Positions 32,253 through 44,463 of a stretch of 64,000 nt of DNA are shown here, in pieces (position 1 is the stretch's first letter; each line of letters starts with the position of its first letter). The notes below the pieces were generated by a model. The model was not told the origin of the DNA. It saw nothing but the letters and a program-made list of their open reading frames with translations, and searched no databases. Origin of the DNA: Polynucleobacter sp. AP-Latsch-80-C2. Its GTDB lineage: Bacteria > Pseudomonadota > Gammaproteobacteria > Burkholderiales > Burkholderiaceae. Position numbers and translations under genes: made by a program. The stretch lies in contig NZ_JACVOY010000006.1 of the NCBI RefSeq assembly GCF_018882185.1, forward strand, positions 1 to 64,000, given 5' to 3'.

Positions 32253-33128
32253 TTAAGCTACTCCATATTTCTTAAACCAGCCTACGCACTTTTCCCAACC
32301 ATCTTTTGCAGGACCTTCACGATAGCTTGCACGATAGTCTGCATGGAAAGCATGTGGTGTATCTGGATACACCACAATCATGGATGCTTTGGCAGCAGGA
32401 TTTTTAGGGGCCGCTTCCGCCAATGCAGTGCGCATTTGCTCAACACTTTCCAAGGAGATACCGGTATCAGCGCCACCATATAAGCCCAACACAGGCGCCT
32501 TGAGATCAGCGGCAATATCGACTGGATGACGTGGGTTACCTTCGGTTTTATCGCCAATTAAACGACCGTACCAAGCTACCCCAGCGCGCACCTGCGGCAA
32601 GGTTGCAGCGAGCCAAGTAATGCGACCACCCCAACAGAAGCCAGTCACGCCAACTCTTTTTAGATCACCGCCATTTTTGCTAGCCCATACCAGTGCTGCC
32701 TGCAAATCATTAATGACCTGAGTATCAGAAGTCTTAGAAATAATGTGTGTAAAAATTTCTGCGGTAGTGCCGTAAGCATTGGGATCGCCAGCACGAGTGA
32801 AAAATTCTAGAGCGATCGCAAGATAGCCCATCTTTGCAAATCGTCTTGTGACATCTGCAATGTGTTCATGTACACCAAAAATTTCACTCACAACAATAAT
32901 GATTGGTAGTGGACCTGTCGCCTTTTCAGGCCGGGATACATAAGCCGGCAGAGGAAAGCTTCCGACGGGGATCATTTGTTCACCCGCTTTAATGCCCTTG
33001 AAATCGGTTTCAATGGCTGCAGCCATTACTGGCTCGGATGCCGCTACAAATCCAATGCCAAGCCCAGTTGCACCGATTGCAGACGCCTTCATAAAAGCCC
33101 TTCTACTGTTTTGTGTTTTGTCATTCAT
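32253..33128 (-). CDS. Dienelactone hydrolase family protein, exported by Tat
   Basis: 291 aa from ATG at 33128 with an AAGGAGGAG site upstream; an upstream in-frame GTG or TTG would fall inside polA. The N-terminus NSRRAFMKASAIGATGLGIGF is a twin-arginine signal. The alpha/beta-hydrolase core has catalytic Cys in GFCWGG, Asp in YGGADTG and His in PHAFHADY, the DLH triad. The substrate is open; many such proteins are general lactone or ester hydrolases. Lies 14 bp after polA. Confidence 0.88.
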   Translation of the reverse strand: MNDKTQNSRRAFMKASAIGATGLGIGFVAASEPVMAAAIETDFKGIKAGEQMIPVGSFPLPAYVSRPEKATGPLPIIIVVSEIFGVHEHIADVTRRFAKMGYLAIALEFFTRAGDPNAYGTTAEIFTHIISKTSDTQVINDLQAALVWASKNGGDLKRVGVTGFCWGGRITWLAATLPQVRAGVAWYGRLIGDKTEGNPRHPVDIAADLKAPVLGLYGGADTGISLESVEQMRTALAEAAPKNPAAKASMIVVYPDTPHAFHADYRASYREGPAKDGWEKCVGWFKKYGVA

Positions 33129-33142
33129 TGCTTGTCTCCTCC

Positions 33143-35965
33143 TTAGTGTGCTTCTTCCCAATTATCGCCAATACCGATACTAACCACCAAAGGAACCTTG
33201 AGCGCAGCAACATTGCACATCAAATCGGGCAACTTTGCTTGCAAAAGCTCTAGCTCATCTAATGGCACGTCAAATACCAATTCATCATGAACCTGCAACA
33301 ACATCCTAGTCTTTAACTTCTCTTTTTCCAGCCAGTTCTGACTGGCAATCATCGCCAGCTTAATTAAATCGGCTGCAGTGCCTTGCATGGGGGCATTAAT
33401 CGCAGCGCGCTCAGCGCCTTGACGACGGGGGCCATTAGAACCCTTAATCTCTGGAAGCCAGAGGCGCCTGCCAAATACGGTCTCTACATAACCATTCTCT
33501 CGCGCCTCTAGACGGGTACGCTCCATGTATTGTGCAACCCCTGGATAGCGGTCGAAATACTTGGCAATATAGTTTTGCGCTGCAGAGCGCTCAATACCCA
33601 GATTGCCTGCTAAACCAAAAGCACTCATGCCATAAATTAATCCAAAGTTAATTACTTTGGCATAACGTCTTTGCTCAGAGTTCACATCTTCTAAGGGAAT
33701 TCCGAAAATCTCAGCAGCAGTTGCCTGGTGCACGTCCTTACCAGTTCTAAATGCTTCTAGAAGATTTTCATCCTCAGCAATGTGCGCCATGATGCGCAAT
33801 TCAATTTGCGAATAGTCAGCTGATAGTAGTTTGCAACCATCAGCAGGAATAAATGCCTCCCGAATACGACGGCCCTCTTCAGTACGTACGGGAATATTTT
33901 GTAAATTGGGATCGCTCGATGCAAGACGTCCAGTCACAGCGGTAGCTTGAGAAAAATTCGTATGCACTCGGCCCGTCTTAGGATCCGCCATGCGCGGCAG
34001 TTTCTCAATGTAGGTAGACATTAATTTAGCTAAGCTACGGTAATCCAAAATACGTGCCGGCAAAGGATAGTCTTCAGCTAATTTCTGCAGCACCTCTTCA
34101 TCGGTAGACGGCGCCCCTGATGGGGTCTTTTTAATCACTGGTAATTCCAGTTGCCCGAACAGAATCTCTGCAATCTGCTTAGGCGACTGAATATTGAAGG
34201 GTTGGCCTGCCAGCTGATGAATTTCACCCTCCAACTCAAGTAAGCGTTTACCAACCTGCTGGCCCTGCTTAGCCAATAGAGCTGAGTCGATACGAATGCC
34301 ATTGCGCTCCATGATCCCGAGGACACGCATGGCTGGCATCTCCACTTGCTCATAGATATAAAGCAAACCCGGACTTTCCTGAATTTGTGGCCAGAGCTCT
34401 AAATGTAAGCGCAGGGTGATATCGGCATCTTCCGCTGCGTAATTTGTTGCGACCTGAAGATCGACTTGATCAAAACCAATTTGATGCACCCCTTTGCCGC
34501 AAACCTCTTCATAACGAATAGTCTTCACACCCAGGTGCCGCTCGGCCAAGCTATCCATGTTGTGAGGCATGTGAGACTCGAGCACATAGGACTCCAGCAA
34601 AGTATCAAATGCAACACCTTGGAGTGTGATGCCATAGTTTGCAAAAATATGAATGTCGTACTTGAGATTCTGCCCAACCTTTAATCGATTTGCGTTTTCT
34701 AACCATGGCTTGATACGTGACAGAACGTAATCTCGATCCAATTGCGTCTCGCCATTACGGTGCGCTACGGGTATATAACAAGCCTCACCCGGTTTGACTG
34801 ATAAAGAAATTCCCACCAACTCTGCCGCCAAAGCATCCAGACTCGTTGTCTCGGTATCCACTGCAGTGAGTAAGGATTCCTCAATCTTTTTCAACCACTT
34901 GTCTAAGCCAACTTCGTCAACTACACACTCATATTGACGCTCAATAGCATCCTGCAAATCAGTAGTGTCTTGTGAAAGAGTCTTAGTGGGTGATGATGCA
35001 ATCGCGCGGGATTTTTTTTCTTCAAGCACCTCTTCAGAAATGGGTGTGCCCGCTAGATCAAATCCGCCCTCTATCTCTGGAGTCTTATCTGATATGCTTT
35101 CCAGGCGCTTTTCAACATCGCGTAACCAGGTTTTAAATGCATAACGCTCAAATAAATCTCGCAGAAGTTGCGGGTTCTCTGACTTAGCATGCAAGTCATC
35201 TAAGCCAGGCAAATGCGGGGAGAGATCACAATCAGTTTTAACGGTAATGAGTTGGCGCGCTTGTGGCAACCAATCTAAGGAGGCGCGTAAATTTTCACCT
35301 ACGACACCCTTCACTTGATCTGCATTTGCCATCAAGTTATCGAGATTGCCAAATTCTGCTAACCACTTGTTTGCTGTTTTAGGTCCCGCCTTAGGAACGC
35401 CGGGAACGTTATCTACCGCATCGCCAATGATCGATAAATAGTCAACGATGAGTTCAGGGGGCACACCAAATTTTCCAATGACACCGTCGATATCGAGCGT
35501 TTCATTGGTCATCGTATTAATCAAAGTGACAGAGGGATTTACTAATTGCGCCAAATCCTTATCGCCTGTTGAGATGATGGTTTCCCAGCCTGCTTGAGTA
35601 GCCTGACACGCTAAAGTACCAATCACATCGTCAGCCTCTACGCCAGACACCATTAATACAGGCCAACCCATCGCTTTGACCATCGCATGGATAGGCTCGA
35701 TTTGCTTCACCAAGTCTTCTGGCATAGGTGAGCGATGCGCTTTGTACTCGGAGTACATTTCATCGCGAAAAGTCTTCCCCTTGGCATCAAAAACGCAGGC
35801 AATATGGTCTGCTTTGATCTCAGAGCGTGCCCGACGCATCATATTGACCATCCCATAGATGGCGCCGGTAGGATCACCAGCCCCATTTCGCAGGTCTGGC
35901 ATGGCGTGGAAGGCACGATAGAGGTAGCTAGAACCGTCTACCAACAAGAGTCTATGTTTAGTCAT
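33143..35965 (-). CDS. polA: DNA polymerase I
   Basis: 940 aa from ATG at 35965 (MTKHRLLLVDGSSYLYRAF). 5'-3' exonuclease domain at 1-~290, 3'-5' exonuclease at ~350-540 with the DTET motif intact, polymerase domain with SADYSQIELRIMAHIAEDE, the O-helix RRYAKVINFGLIYGM and LQVHDELVFDVP. Removes RNA primers and fills gaps in replication and repair. Divergent from the secreted-protein gene at 36048. Confidence 0.97.
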   Translation of the reverse strand: MTKHRLLLVDGSSYLYRAFHAMPDLRNGAGDPTGAIYGMVNMMRRARSEIKADHIACVFDAKGKTFRDEMYSEYKAHRSPMPEDLVKQIEPIHAMVKAMGWPVLMVSGVEADDVIGTLACQATQAGWETIISTGDKDLAQLVNPSVTLINTMTNETLDIDGVIGKFGVPPELIVDYLSIIGDAVDNVPGVPKAGPKTANKWLAEFGNLDNLMANADQVKGVVGENLRASLDWLPQARQLITVKTDCDLSPHLPGLDDLHAKSENPQLLRDLFERYAFKTWLRDVEKRLESISDKTPEIEGGFDLAGTPISEEVLEEKKSRAIASSPTKTLSQDTTDLQDAIERQYECVVDEVGLDKWLKKIEESLLTAVDTETTSLDALAAELVGISLSVKPGEACYIPVAHRNGETQLDRDYVLSRIKPWLENANRLKVGQNLKYDIHIFANYGITLQGVAFDTLLESYVLESHMPHNMDSLAERHLGVKTIRYEEVCGKGVHQIGFDQVDLQVATNYAAEDADITLRLHLELWPQIQESPGLLYIYEQVEMPAMRVLGIMERNGIRIDSALLAKQGQQVGKRLLELEGEIHQLAGQPFNIQSPKQIAEILFGQLELPVIKKTPSGAPSTDEEVLQKLAEDYPLPARILDYRSLAKLMSTYIEKLPRMADPKTGRVHTNFSQATAVTGRLASSDPNLQNIPVRTEEGRRIREAFIPADGCKLLSADYSQIELRIMAHIAEDENLLEAFRTGKDVHQATAAEIFGIPLEDVNSEQRRYAKVINFGLIYGMSAFGLAGNLGIERSAAQNYIAKYFDRYPGVAQYMERTRLEARENGYVETVFGRRLWLPEIKGSNGPRRQGAERAAINAPMQGTAADLIKLAMIASQNWLEKEKLKTRMLLQVHDELVFDVPLDELELLQAKLPDLMCNVAALKVPLVVSIGIGDNWEEAH

Positions 35966-36047
35966 ACCGCAATCGTACAATCTAGTTGTGAATTGCCTAC
36001 AGGACTGGTTAAGTAACCACCCGAAAGTAGGCCTTAAAAGGTGAAAA

Positions 36048-36455
36048 ATGATGCATGCTCTTACTAACTTAATTGGCCATTTTTTTAGCCAAAACCTTGC
36101 TCTGATGAGCTTTTTAGTCTGTTTTGGACTTTTTGGTTCTAGCGTGACCCACGCTCAGAATAACAGCCAGGCTTTAAGTCCTACAGAGCTCAATCGGATT
36201 AATAGCCAACCCCTAGCACCATCTGTCAGCGGGACAGGAGTAATTAATGCGCCCGAGGCCCGCAAACCAAGCTATCAATACAAAGCTAGCAATGGCACAG
36301 AAATTACCGAATACAAGGATGTGAATGCGCCTACCCAAGTAGACGTCAAGACGCCCTATACCAGCTATGAAATGGCGCCACCCACTTCAGTGATGCCTGG
36401 CGTACCGAGAGAAACTGATCTGCTAAGCGTGCCCAGCATTAGCCTCCCTTTCTAG
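36048..36455 (+). CDS. Secreted small protein, DUF2782-like
   Basis: 135 aa. A signal peptide (LALMSFLVCFGLFGSSVTHA, cleavage near residue 37) leads a Pro-rich, low-complexity mature part. ASNGTEITEYKDVNAPTQVDVKTPY resembles the short beta domain annotated DUF2782, often found next to polA and thrB in betaproteobacteria. Function unknown. 23 bp before thrB, probably cotranscribed. Confidence 0.65.
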   Translation: MMHALTNLIGHFFSQNLALMSFLVCFGLFGSSVTHAQNNSQALSPTELNRINSQPLAPSVSGTGVINAPEARKPSYQYKASNGTEITEYKDVNAPTQVDVKTPYTSYEMAPPTSVMPGVPRETDLLSVPSISLPF

Positions 36456-36478
36456 TCATCACGGTATCTTAGTAATTT

Positions 36479-37456
36479 ATGGCTGTATTTACTCCGATCG
36501 AATTAAGCGATATCTCCGAATGGATTACGCGTGACTTTAATATCGGTCAAGCCACAGAAATACGCGGTATCCATGGCGGAATTGAAAACTCGAATTTCTT
36601 TCTAGATACAAATCTAGATGGTAAGAAACAAGAATTCGTTCTCACTATTTTTGAGCGCTTGTCTGCAGAGCAACTTCCCTACTACTTGGAGTTGATGCGT
36701 CACTTGGCGATCCAAGGCATTCCAGTTCCCAAGCCAATTGAAAACAAGCAAGGACAGATTTTGTTCTCGCTCAAGGGCAAGCCAGCAGCGATTGTTACTA
36801 AGCTCCCGGGCCTATCCCGCCTAGCCCCCGAGGCAAAGCATTGCGCGCTGGTAGGCGAAATGCTTGCGAAGATGCATCTCGCAGGAAAAGATTTTTCTAA
36901 GACCCAAGAAAACCTGCGCAGCCTTGCGTGGTGGCAAAAAACAGTTCCACTCGTTTTGCCTCACTTAGATCCTGCGCAAAAAGAATTACTCAGCACAGAA
37001 CTAACTACTCAAGAACAATTTTTTGGTTCTAGCCAATACGCCGCTTTACCTTACGGCGCAAGTCATTGCGACTTATTTAGGGACAATGTTTTGTTTGACC
37101 CTCAAGGTGCAGCCGATACTGCTAATGATCGTCTAGGTGGCTTCTTTGATTTTTATTTTGCTGGTACCGATAAATGGCTTTTTGATTTAGCAGTGACAGC
37201 AAATGATTGGTGCCTTGCGGAGAACAAACAAGACTTAGATCCCGAACGTTTGCATGCCTTAATGCACGCCTATCAATTTGTTCGCCCACTGACAAAAGAG
37301 GAGCAAGCCAGTTGGCCGTTAATGTTACGTGCTGCAGCGCTACGCTTCTGGATTTCTCGTTTATGGGATTTTCATTTGCCCAGAGATGCCCAAATGTTGA
37401 CACCACATGACCCCATGCACTTTGAACGCATTCTCTTAAGCCGTCGCTCATTATGA
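36479..37456 (+). CDS. thrB: Homoserine kinase (ThrB, APH-like type)
   Basis: 325 aa, aminoglycoside-phosphotransferase fold rather than GHMP type. GGIENSNFFLD nucleotide loop, SHCDLFRDNVLFD catalytic loop and GFFDFYFAG metal site. Phosphorylates homoserine for threonine synthesis. Stop overlaps the next start (ATGA). Confidence 0.93.
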   Translation: MAVFTPIELSDISEWITRDFNIGQATEIRGIHGGIENSNFFLDTNLDGKKQEFVLTIFERLSAEQLPYYLELMRHLAIQGIPVPKPIENKQGQILFSLKGKPAAIVTKLPGLSRLAPEAKHCALVGEMLAKMHLAGKDFSKTQENLRSLAWWQKTVPLVLPHLDPAQKELLSTELTTQEQFFGSSQYAALPYGASHCDLFRDNVLFDPQGAADTANDRLGGFFDFYFAGTDKWLFDLAVTANDWCLAENKQDLDPERLHALMHAYQFVRPLTKEEQASWPLMLRAAALRFWISRLWDFHLPRDAQMLTPHDPMHFERILLSRRSL

Positions 37457-38229
37457 AACTCAATACCCTTGCAGCAAAAGAAGGCTACACCTGGATACGA
37501 CAAGGCATCTGGCTCTTTAAGCAAAGTCCTTTAGGCTTTTTAATGCTGGTCTTTATGTATGTGTTTGCTGCTCAGCTAGCGGTCATCATTCCAGTGATTG
37601 GGGTCTTTGCTGTACTTTTACTGACGCCTACTCTATCAGTGGGATTTATGACGGCCTGTCGCCAAGCGATTCAAAAAGAACGTATTCGTCCAATGGTGTA
37701 TTTGGTTGCCTTGCAATCCACCCCCCTCATTCGTAAGCGCATATTGCAATTAGGCTTGGTATATGCCGCTTTGATTTTGGCACTCAGCTTTACGCTCAGT
37801 CTCGTAGTGGATTTTGAATTGCTATTGCCGCTGATGACTAGCGACAAAGCCATCACTCCAGAAGCGCTGCGCCAAATCTATTTAGTCTTGTTTTTTGGTG
37901 CACTCCTTTACATTCCCGTGGCAATGTTGATGTGGTTCTCACCTATCTTGGTGGCTTGGGCTGATATGCCGGTAGCACAAGCACTCTTCTCCAGTGCGCT
38001 TGCTTGCTGGGCTAATCGTGGCGCATTCTTTTTATATCTTGCTATTTGGAGCGTCATTTTGATTGCTATTCCCCTCGCAGTAGGAATGACCTTTGATGCG
38101 CTGAATATAGGGCAGGCGGCTTCCTTCGTGATCGCGCCGATCTCGATGGCGGGATTAACGATCATGCACTGCTCTTTCTTTGCGACTTGGAAAGCCTGCT
38201 TTACTGAGGATGAAGTACTGCCAGTCTAA
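37453..38229 (+). CDS. BPSS1780-family membrane protein
   Basis: 258 aa with about six membrane helices and the family's start (EGYTWIRQGIWLFKQSPLGFL). Found widely in Burkholderiales, function unknown. Translationally coupled to thrB by a 4-bp overlap, and convergent with uvrD 10 bp away. Confidence 0.8.
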   Translation: MKLNTLAAKEGYTWIRQGIWLFKQSPLGFLMLVFMYVFAAQLAVIIPVIGVFAVLLLTPTLSVGFMTACRQAIQKERIRPMVYLVALQSTPLIRKRILQLGLVYAALILALSFTLSLVVDFELLLPLMTSDKAITPEALRQIYLVLFFGALLYIPVAMLMWFSPILVAWADMPVAQALFSSALACWANRGAFFLYLAIWSVILIAIPLAVGMTFDALNIGQAASFVIAPISMAGLTIMHCSFFATWKACFTEDEVLPV

Positions 38230-38239
38230 GTTAGATACT

Positions 38240-40603
38240 TCAGTCGATTGCCGCTAACTTGGCAATACTGAGCTGTAACCATTTCACACCATGACGCTTA
38301 AAGTTCACTTGCGCCCTTGCATCCGCATCAACACCCTCTAAGCCAGTCACTCGTCCTTCACCAAACTTTGTATGAAAGACATTTTGACCAATCGTAAAGG
38401 GGTAATCCCCTCTAGGTGGTGCCGCCATTCTTCTGACTTCAGTCGAGGCTGATCCAATTCGCTTCGTAGGCCTTGGTCTCTCACTACCAGAATCAAAGAA
38501 GTCATTGGACTCATACTCACGCTGACGGGTGTAACCATCTTGCCAAGTTGACCCTGATCTTGCGCTACCACCCCAACGCGCATCCTTTGCTTTAGGCGTT
38601 AACCATTTCAGGGATTCTTCAGGAAGCTCTTCCAAGAAACGGGATGGCATGTTGTAGCGTACTTGACCATGCAACATACGTGACTGAGTGTGAGAGAGGT
38701 AAAGACGCTCTTTGGCACGAGTAATGGCGACATACATTAGGCGTCGCTCTTCCTCTAAACCATTTTGCTCATTCACACTATTCTCATGAGGAAACAGACC
38801 TTCCTCTAAGCCAGTAATAAAGACGGAGGTAAATTCCAGGCCTTTAGCAGAGTGCACTGTCATCAACTGCACAGCATCTTGCCCTGCTTGCGCTTGGTTG
38901 TCGCCCGCCTCTAAGGATGCGTGGGATAAGAACGCGGCTAGTGGTGAAACCTCGACCACACCAGGAGAATTTTCACCAGGCAACATGGCCGCAGCAGCAT
39001 CCTGCCCGTAACCCTCTTCTGCAATAAAGGCCGTTGCGGCGTTAATCAGTTCTTGTAAGTTTTCGACGCGATCTTGACCTTCGCGCTCAGTTAAATAATG
39101 CTGTATCAGTCCGCTGTGCTGAATCACAAATTCAACAGTTTCAGGCAAAGTATTGTAACGAGTAGCTTCACGCATGTGATCTACTAAACGCACGAACCCA
39201 CCTAGCGCTGCACCTGCTTTACCCTCTAAAGATGAGGCAGCTAAATACAACGAGCACTGCTGAGCTCTTGCGGCATCTTGCAAAGCTTCAATGGATCTTG
39301 CGCCAATACCCCGTGTCGGAAAATTCACCACTCGCGAGAATGAGGTGTCATCGTTGGGATTTTCAAGTAAGCGCAAATAAGCCAATGCATGTTTAATTTC
39401 CGCACGCTCGAAGAATCGCAAACCACCATAAACCCGATACGGAATACCCGCAGAAAATAAAGCGTGCTCAATGATGCGTGACTGCGCATTACTGCGATAA
39501 AGCAAGGCAATCTCAGTGCGCTTAATGCCGCTTTTGACCAATGCTTTGATTTCATCAACAAGCCATGCGGCTTCAGCATGATCACTGGGCGCATCGTAAA
39601 TACGCACTGGCTCTCCATGACCTGCATCGGTGCGCAGGTTCTTACCTAAGCGCTCAGAGTTATTCGCAATTAAATGATTTGCTGTATCCAGAATATGACC
39701 GTGCGAGCGATAGTTCTGCTCCAACTTAACCATCATTGGATGATATTGCTTTTCATAGAGGCGCATGTTCTCAACGTCTGCGCCGCGGAAAGCATAAATA
39801 CTTTGATCATCATCGCCAACCGCAAACACTGCGCTACTACCCATACCGCTGACATTAATGCGGCTTGCATCATGGCCAGACAATAATTTGAGCCACGCAT
39901 ATTGCAAGGCATTCGTGTCTTGGAACTCATCGATCAAAATATGACGGAAGCGTTCTTGATAATGCGTCCGAATGGGTTCGCTGTGTTTCAGGAGCTCATA
40001 GCTTCGTAATAGCAACTCAGCAAAGTCGACAACGCCCTCACGCTGACACTGCTCATCATAGGCGGCATAGAGCTGCGCCATCTTTGCCTGAAAATCATCA
40101 CCTAAAGATAAATCTTTGGCACGTTGACCGCGCTCCTTGGCGTGCGCAATAAAGTATTGCAGTTGCTTAGGAGGATACTTCTCGTCATCGACCTTTAAGC
40201 CTTTCAAAAGTCGCTTAATGGCGGAGAGCTGATCCTGCGTATCCAGAATCTGAAAAGTGGAAGGCCAGCCCGCTTCTTTGTGGTGAGCTCGCAATAAACG
40301 GTTGCAAAGACCATGGAAAGTGCCGATCCACATGCCTCGAGTATTGATAGGCAACATAGCACTCAAGCGCAGCATCATCTCTTTGGCAGCCTTATTGGTA
40401 AAAGTCACCGCCAAGACCCCAATGGGGGAAACTTGTCCGGTTTGGATGAGCCAAGCGATACGGGTGGTGAGAACGCGAGTCTTTCCGCTACCTGCCCCGG
40501 CCAAAATCAAGGCGGATTGGGCCTGGCCATTTTCATTGACGGGCGGGAGGGTTACTGCCTCGCGCTGTTCTGGATTGAGGTTCGCGAGCAAGTCTGAGTA
40601 CAT
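38240..40603 (-). CDS. uvrD: UvrD/PcrA-type superfamily I DNA helicase
   Basis: 787 aa. Walker [17 protein letters not shown], Walker [36 protein letters not shown] and [13 protein letters not shown] are all in order. 3'-5' helicase of nucleotide excision and mismatch repair. The C-terminal ~100 residues have the [11 protein letters not shown]udor-like domain that binds RNA polymerase in relatives. Divergent from valS, with a 24-bp gap. Confidence 0.95.
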   Translation of the reverse strand: MYSDLLANLNPEQREAVTLPPVNENGQAQSALILAGAGSGKTRVLTTRIAWLIQTGQVSPIGVLAVTFTNKAAKEMMLRLSAMLPINTRGMWIGTFHGLCNRLLRAHHKEAGWPSTFQILDTQDQLSAIKRLLKGLKVDDEKYPPKQLQYFIAHAKERGQRAKDLSLGDDFQAKMAQLYAAYDEQCQREGVVDFAELLLRSYELLKHSEPIRTHYQERFRHILIDEFQDTNALQYAWLKLLSGHDASRINVSGMGSSAVFAVGDDDQSIYAFRGADVENMRLYEKQYHPMMVKLEQNYRSHGHILDTANHLIANNSERLGKNLRTDAGHGEPVRIYDAPSDHAEAAWLVDEIKALVKSGIKRTEIALLYRSNAQSRIIEHALFSAGIPYRVYGGLRFFERAEIKHALAYLRLLENPNDDTSFSRVVNFPTRGIGARSIEALQDAARAQQCSLYLAASSLEGKAGAALGGFVRLVDHMREATRYNTLPETVEFVIQHSGLIQHYLTEREGQDRVENLQELINAATAFIAEEGYGQDAAAAMLPGENSPGVVEVSPLAAFLSHASLEAGDNQAQAGQDAVQLMTVHSAKGLEFTSVFITGLEEGLFPHENSVNEQNGLEEERRLMYVAITRAKERLYLSHTQSRMLHGQVRYNMPSRFLEELPEESLKWLTPKAKDARWGGSARSGSTWQDGYTRQREYESNDFFDSGSERPRPTKRIGSASTEVRRMAAPPRGDYPFTIGQNVFHTKFGEGRVTGLEGVDADARAQVNFKRHGVKWLQLSIAKLAAID

Positions 40604-40627
40604 CGTCCCAATTATAATTTGCCTCTT

Positions 40628-43519
40628 ATGCCAAATGCCTCAAATACCCCTAATTCTCCAGCGACCAGCTCGGTAGACGAACTCGCCAAATCCTACGAAC
40701 CTGCCCCGATTGAGGCCTACTGGGGCCCAGAGTGGGAGCGTAGAGGGATTGCTGATGCCAGCATGGATGCTGATAAGGGTGATTTTTCTATTCAGCTGCC
40801 TCCGCCGAACGTCACCGGCACCCTCCATATGGGTCACGCTTTCAATCAAACCATCATGGACGGTTTGATTCGTCATGCGCGGATGTCCGGAAAAAATACC
40901 TTGTGGGTACCGGGTACTGATCACGCCGGTATTGCTACGCAAATCGTGGTGGAGCGTCAACTCGATGCACAAAAAGTTTCTCGCCATGATTTAGGCAGAG
41001 AGAAGTTTCTAGAAAAAGTGTGGGAGTGGAAAGAAACCTCTGGCTCTACCATTACTCGTCAAATTCGTCGCCTAGGTGCATCAATTGATTGGGCTAAAGA
41101 ATATTTCACGATGGACAGCAAAATGTCCAAAGCAGTTGTCGAAGTATTTGTACGGCTGCATGAGCAAGGTTTGATTTATCGCGGTAAGCGTCTCGTGAAC
41201 TGGGATCCTGTTTTGGGCACCGCTGTTTCTGATCTTGAAGTGGTAAGCGAAGAAGAAGATGGCTCAATGTGGCATATCCGCTACCCGCTCACAGATGGAT
41301 CAGGACACCTCACAGTCGCTACCACCCGCCCAGAAACCTTGCTGGGTGACGTTGCAGTCATGGTGAACCCTGAAGATGAACGCTACAAACATCTCATTGG
41401 CAAGTCTGTAAACCTGCCTTTATGTAATCGTGAAATTCCGATCATTGCCGATGACTATGTTGATTTGAACTTTGGAACTAGTGTTGTCAAAGTCACTCCA
41501 GCGCACGACTTTAATGACTATGCAGTTGGCCAACGTCATCAACTTCCCTTAATTAACATTCTCACTTTAGATGCCAAGATCAATGAGAATGCGCCAGCCG
41601 TTTACCAAGGCTTGGAACGTTTTGCGGCACGCAAACAAGTCGTTGCCGATCTTGAAACTGCTGGACTATTAGAAAAAGTACAGCCTCATAAGTTGATGGT
41701 GCCCCGCGGTGATCGCACCCAAACCATTATTGAGCCGATGCTCACTGATCAGTGGTTTGTGGCAATGTCTAAGCCAAGTCCTGATAACCAATATCAACCA
41801 GGCTCTTCTATCGCTGGCGCCGCCTTGGATGCCGTTACCAAAGGCGATATCAAGCTTGTTCCAGAAAACTGGATCAATACTTACACGCAGTGGTTAGAAA
41901 ACATTCAAGACTGGTGTATCTCTCGTCAACTCTGGTGGGGCCATCAAATCCCTGCCTGGTATGGCGATGATGGGCAAATCTTTGTGGCACGCTCAGAAGC
42001 AGATGCCAAAGCCCAAGCAGCCAAAGCCGGCTACACCGGCGCGCTCAATCGTGATCCCGATGTGCTCGATACCTGGTTTAGCTCTGCCTTAGTTCCCTTT
42101 AGCTCCCTTGGTTGGCCAGAGAAGACCCCTGCTCTCGAGCACTTCTTGCCTTCATCTGTATTGGTGACCGGTTTTGACATCATCTTCTTCTGGGTTGCTC
42201 GGATGGTCATGATGACCTGCCACTTTACTGGCCAAGTGCCTTTCCACACCGTCTATGTTCATGGCTTGGTGAGAGACGCTGAAGGTCAAAAGATGAGTAA
42301 GTCCAAAGGCAATACTTTGGATCCTATTGATTTAATTGACGGCATCAAAATAGAAGAGCTCGTTGCCAAGAGAACTACTGGATTGATGAATCCTAAGCAA
42401 GCAGAAAGCATTGGTAAGAAAACCAAGAAAGAATTTCCTGAGGGCATTCCTGCCTTTGGTACAGATGCTTTGCGCTTTACCTTTGCCTCACTAGCCTCTT
42501 TGGGCCGCAACATCAACTTTGATCAAAAGCGCTGCGAAGGCTATCGCAACTTCTGCAACAAACTGTGGAACGCCACCCGCTTTGTGTTGATGAATTGCCC
42601 TGGAAGCCTTGAAGAGAATGGCTTTGCTCCATGCGATGACCAGTGCGGTCCTGATGGTTATCTCGATTTCTCTCCAGCAGACAAATGGATTGTATCGATT
42701 CTGCAAAAAACTGAGGCGGATGTTGCTAAAGGTTTTGAGAACTATCGCTTTGACAATACTGCGAGCAGCATCTATCAATTCGTGTGGGATGAATACTGCG
42801 ACTGGTATCTAGAGCTAGCCAAGGTTCAACTACAGACTGGCACTCCTGCACAACAGCGCGCCACTCGCCGCACATTATTACGCGTACTTGAAACTATCTT
42901 ACGCATGGCGCACCCACTCATTCCGTTTATCACGGAAACACTCTGGCAAACAGTTGCTCCCAAGACTGGCAAAGTTCTCGCGGATCAAGCAAAGCAAACT
43001 ATTGCACTTCAAGCTTATCCAGTTGCACAACTTGATAAAGTCGATGAGAAGAGTGAAGCCTGGGTCGCTCAGATTAAATCGATTGTGGATGCGTGCAGAA
43101 ACTTACGCGGTGAAATGCAAGTTCCTCCGGGTCAAAAAGTACCGCTGTGGATTAGCGGTCCTCAAGCATTCTTGGAAAAGGCCACTCCTTACCTCTTGGC
43201 ATTAGCCAAGCTTTCTGAAGTCAAGATCTATAGCGATGAATCTGCTCTTGAAAAAGAGGCGCCAGGTGCTCCAATGGCTTTAGTTGGCGATCTCAAGCTC
43301 TTACTCAAAATCGAGGTGGATGTAGCTGCAGAGCTTATCCGCCTAGGTAAAGAAATTGAACGTCTGGCCAACGAGATCAACAAGGCAAACGCTAAACTGA
43401 CCAACGAAAGCTTTGTAGCCAGAGCCCCAGCTGAGGTTGTAGCCCAAGAAAAACAACGCCTTACAGGCTTTGAGCAGAACCATCAGAAGCTTGTTGCACA
43501 ATTAGAGCGACTGAAATAA
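40628..43519 (+). CDS. valS: Valyl-tRNA synthetase
   Basis: 963 aa from ATG at 40628. HIGH-type motif [15 protein letters not shown], editing domain at ~200-340 ([13 protein letters not shown]), [20 protein letters not shown], and a C-terminal coiled coil ([23 protein letters not shown]). Charges tRNA-Val and hydrolyses misactivated Thr. Confidence 0.97.
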   Translation: MPNASNTPNSPATSSVDELAKSYEPAPIEAYWGPEWERRGIADASMDADKGDFSIQLPPPNVTGTLHMGHAFNQTIMDGLIRHARMSGKNTLWVPGTDHAGIATQIVVERQLDAQKVSRHDLGREKFLEKVWEWKETSGSTITRQIRRLGASIDWAKEYFTMDSKMSKAVVEVFVRLHEQGLIYRGKRLVNWDPVLGTAVSDLEVVSEEEDGSMWHIRYPLTDGSGHLTVATTRPETLLGDVAVMVNPEDERYKHLIGKSVNLPLCNREIPIIADDYVDLNFGTSVVKVTPAHDFNDYAVGQRHQLPLINILTLDAKINENAPAVYQGLERFAARKQVVADLETAGLLEKVQPHKLMVPRGDRTQTIIEPMLTDQWFVAMSKPSPDNQYQPGSSIAGAALDAVTKGDIKLVPENWINTYTQWLENIQDWCISRQLWWGHQIPAWYGDDGQIFVARSEADAKAQAAKAGYTGALNRDPDVLDTWFSSALVPFSSLGWPEKTPALEHFLPSSVLVTGFDIIFFWVARMVMMTCHFTGQVPFHTVYVHGLVRDAEGQKMSKSKGNTLDPIDLIDGIKIEELVAKRTTGLMNPKQAESIGKKTKKEFPEGIPAFGTDALRFTFASLASLGRNINFDQKRCEGYRNFCNKLWNATRFVLMNCPGSLEENGFAPCDDQCGPDGYLDFSPADKWIVSILQKTEADVAKGFENYRFDNTASSIYQFVWDEYCDWYLELAKVQLQTGTPAQQRATRRTLLRVLETILRMAHPLIPFITETLWQTVAPKTGKVLADQAKQTIALQAYPVAQLDKVDEKSEAWVAQIKSIVDACRNLRGEMQVPPGQKVPLWISGPQAFLEKATPYLLALAKLSEVKIYSDESALEKEAPGAPMALVGDLKLLLKIEVDVAAELIRLGKEIERLANEINKANAKLTNESFVARAPAEVVAQEKQRLTGFEQNHQKLVAQLERLK

Positions 43520-43557
43520 CTCATTACGCATAAACAGAACGACAGAACGGATTACCG

Positions 43558-44448
43558 ATGCCATTACATTTCAACTCCAAAAAAGTAACTAAGGCTGTTT
43601 TTCCAGTGGCAGGATTTGGAACCCGCTTTTTACCTGCTACCAAAGCAAGTCCAAAAGAAATGCTCAATGTCGTCGATAAGCCATTAATTCAATATGCCGT
43701 TGATGAAGCGATTGCCGCTGGCATTACTGAGTTGATTTTCGTAACCGGCCGTAGCAAGCGCGCGATTGAAGATCACTTTGATAAAGCCTATGAATTAGAA
43801 GCAGCGCTTGAAGCTAAAAATAAGCAGGACCTTCTCCAGCTCGTTCGCAGCGTTAAACCCGATCATGTGGATTGCGTCTACATCCGACAGTCCGAGCCCC
43901 TAGGCTTAGGTCATGCAGTTTTATGTGCAGAAAAATTAGTGGGCGACGAGCCTTTTGCAATCATCTTGGCGGATGATCTCTTGGACGGTCAACCACCAGT
44001 GCTCTCTCAAATGCTCAAAGTGCATGAAGAACAAGAGGGCTCCGTATTGGCTGTTGAAAAAATTGACCCTGCCAAATCAAGCTCTTACGGCATCATCTCA
44101 GGCCAAGAAGTGAATAAAGGGATCTATCGCTTAGATGGCATTGTTGAAAAACCAAAGCCAGCAGATGCCCCTTCAAATCTAGCAGTTGTGGGGCGTTACG
44201 TTCTTTCATCCAGAATCTTTGATCACATTCGCAATGTAAAACCAGGTGCAGGCGGCGAAATTCAACTGACTGATGCGATTGCAGCCCTACTCAAAGAAGA
44301 GCCCGTGTTTGGCTATGAATACGATGGGGTTCGCTATGACTGCGGTAGCAAACTGGGCTACCTCAAGGCGTCCGTGGATTTTGCTTTGCGCCACCCAGAA
44401 GTAGCGACTGATTTTGCGGCTTACTTAAAAAGCCGTTCACTTACTTAA
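43558..44448 (+). CDS. galU: UTP-glucose-1-phosphate uridylyltransferase
   Basis: 296 aa. Nucleotide-binding [22 protein letters not shown] at the N-terminus, ILADDL metal site and [21 protein letters not shown]. Makes UDP-glucose for lipopolysaccharide and other glycans. 38 bp after valS. Confidence 0.96.
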   Translation: MPLHFNSKKVTKAVFPVAGFGTRFLPATKASPKEMLNVVDKPLIQYAVDEAIAAGITELIFVTGRSKRAIEDHFDKAYELEAALEAKNKQDLLQLVRSVKPDHVDCVYIRQSEPLGLGHAVLCAEKLVGDEPFAIILADDLLDGQPPVLSQMLKVHEEQEGSVLAVEKIDPAKSSSYGIISGQEVNKGIYRLDGIVEKPKPADAPSNLAVVGRYVLSSRIFDHIRNVKPGAGGEIQLTDAIAALLKEEPVFGYEYDGVRYDCGSKLGYLKASVDFALRHPEVATDFAAYLKSRSLT

Positions 44449-44463
44449 AAACGTTAAGCCTGC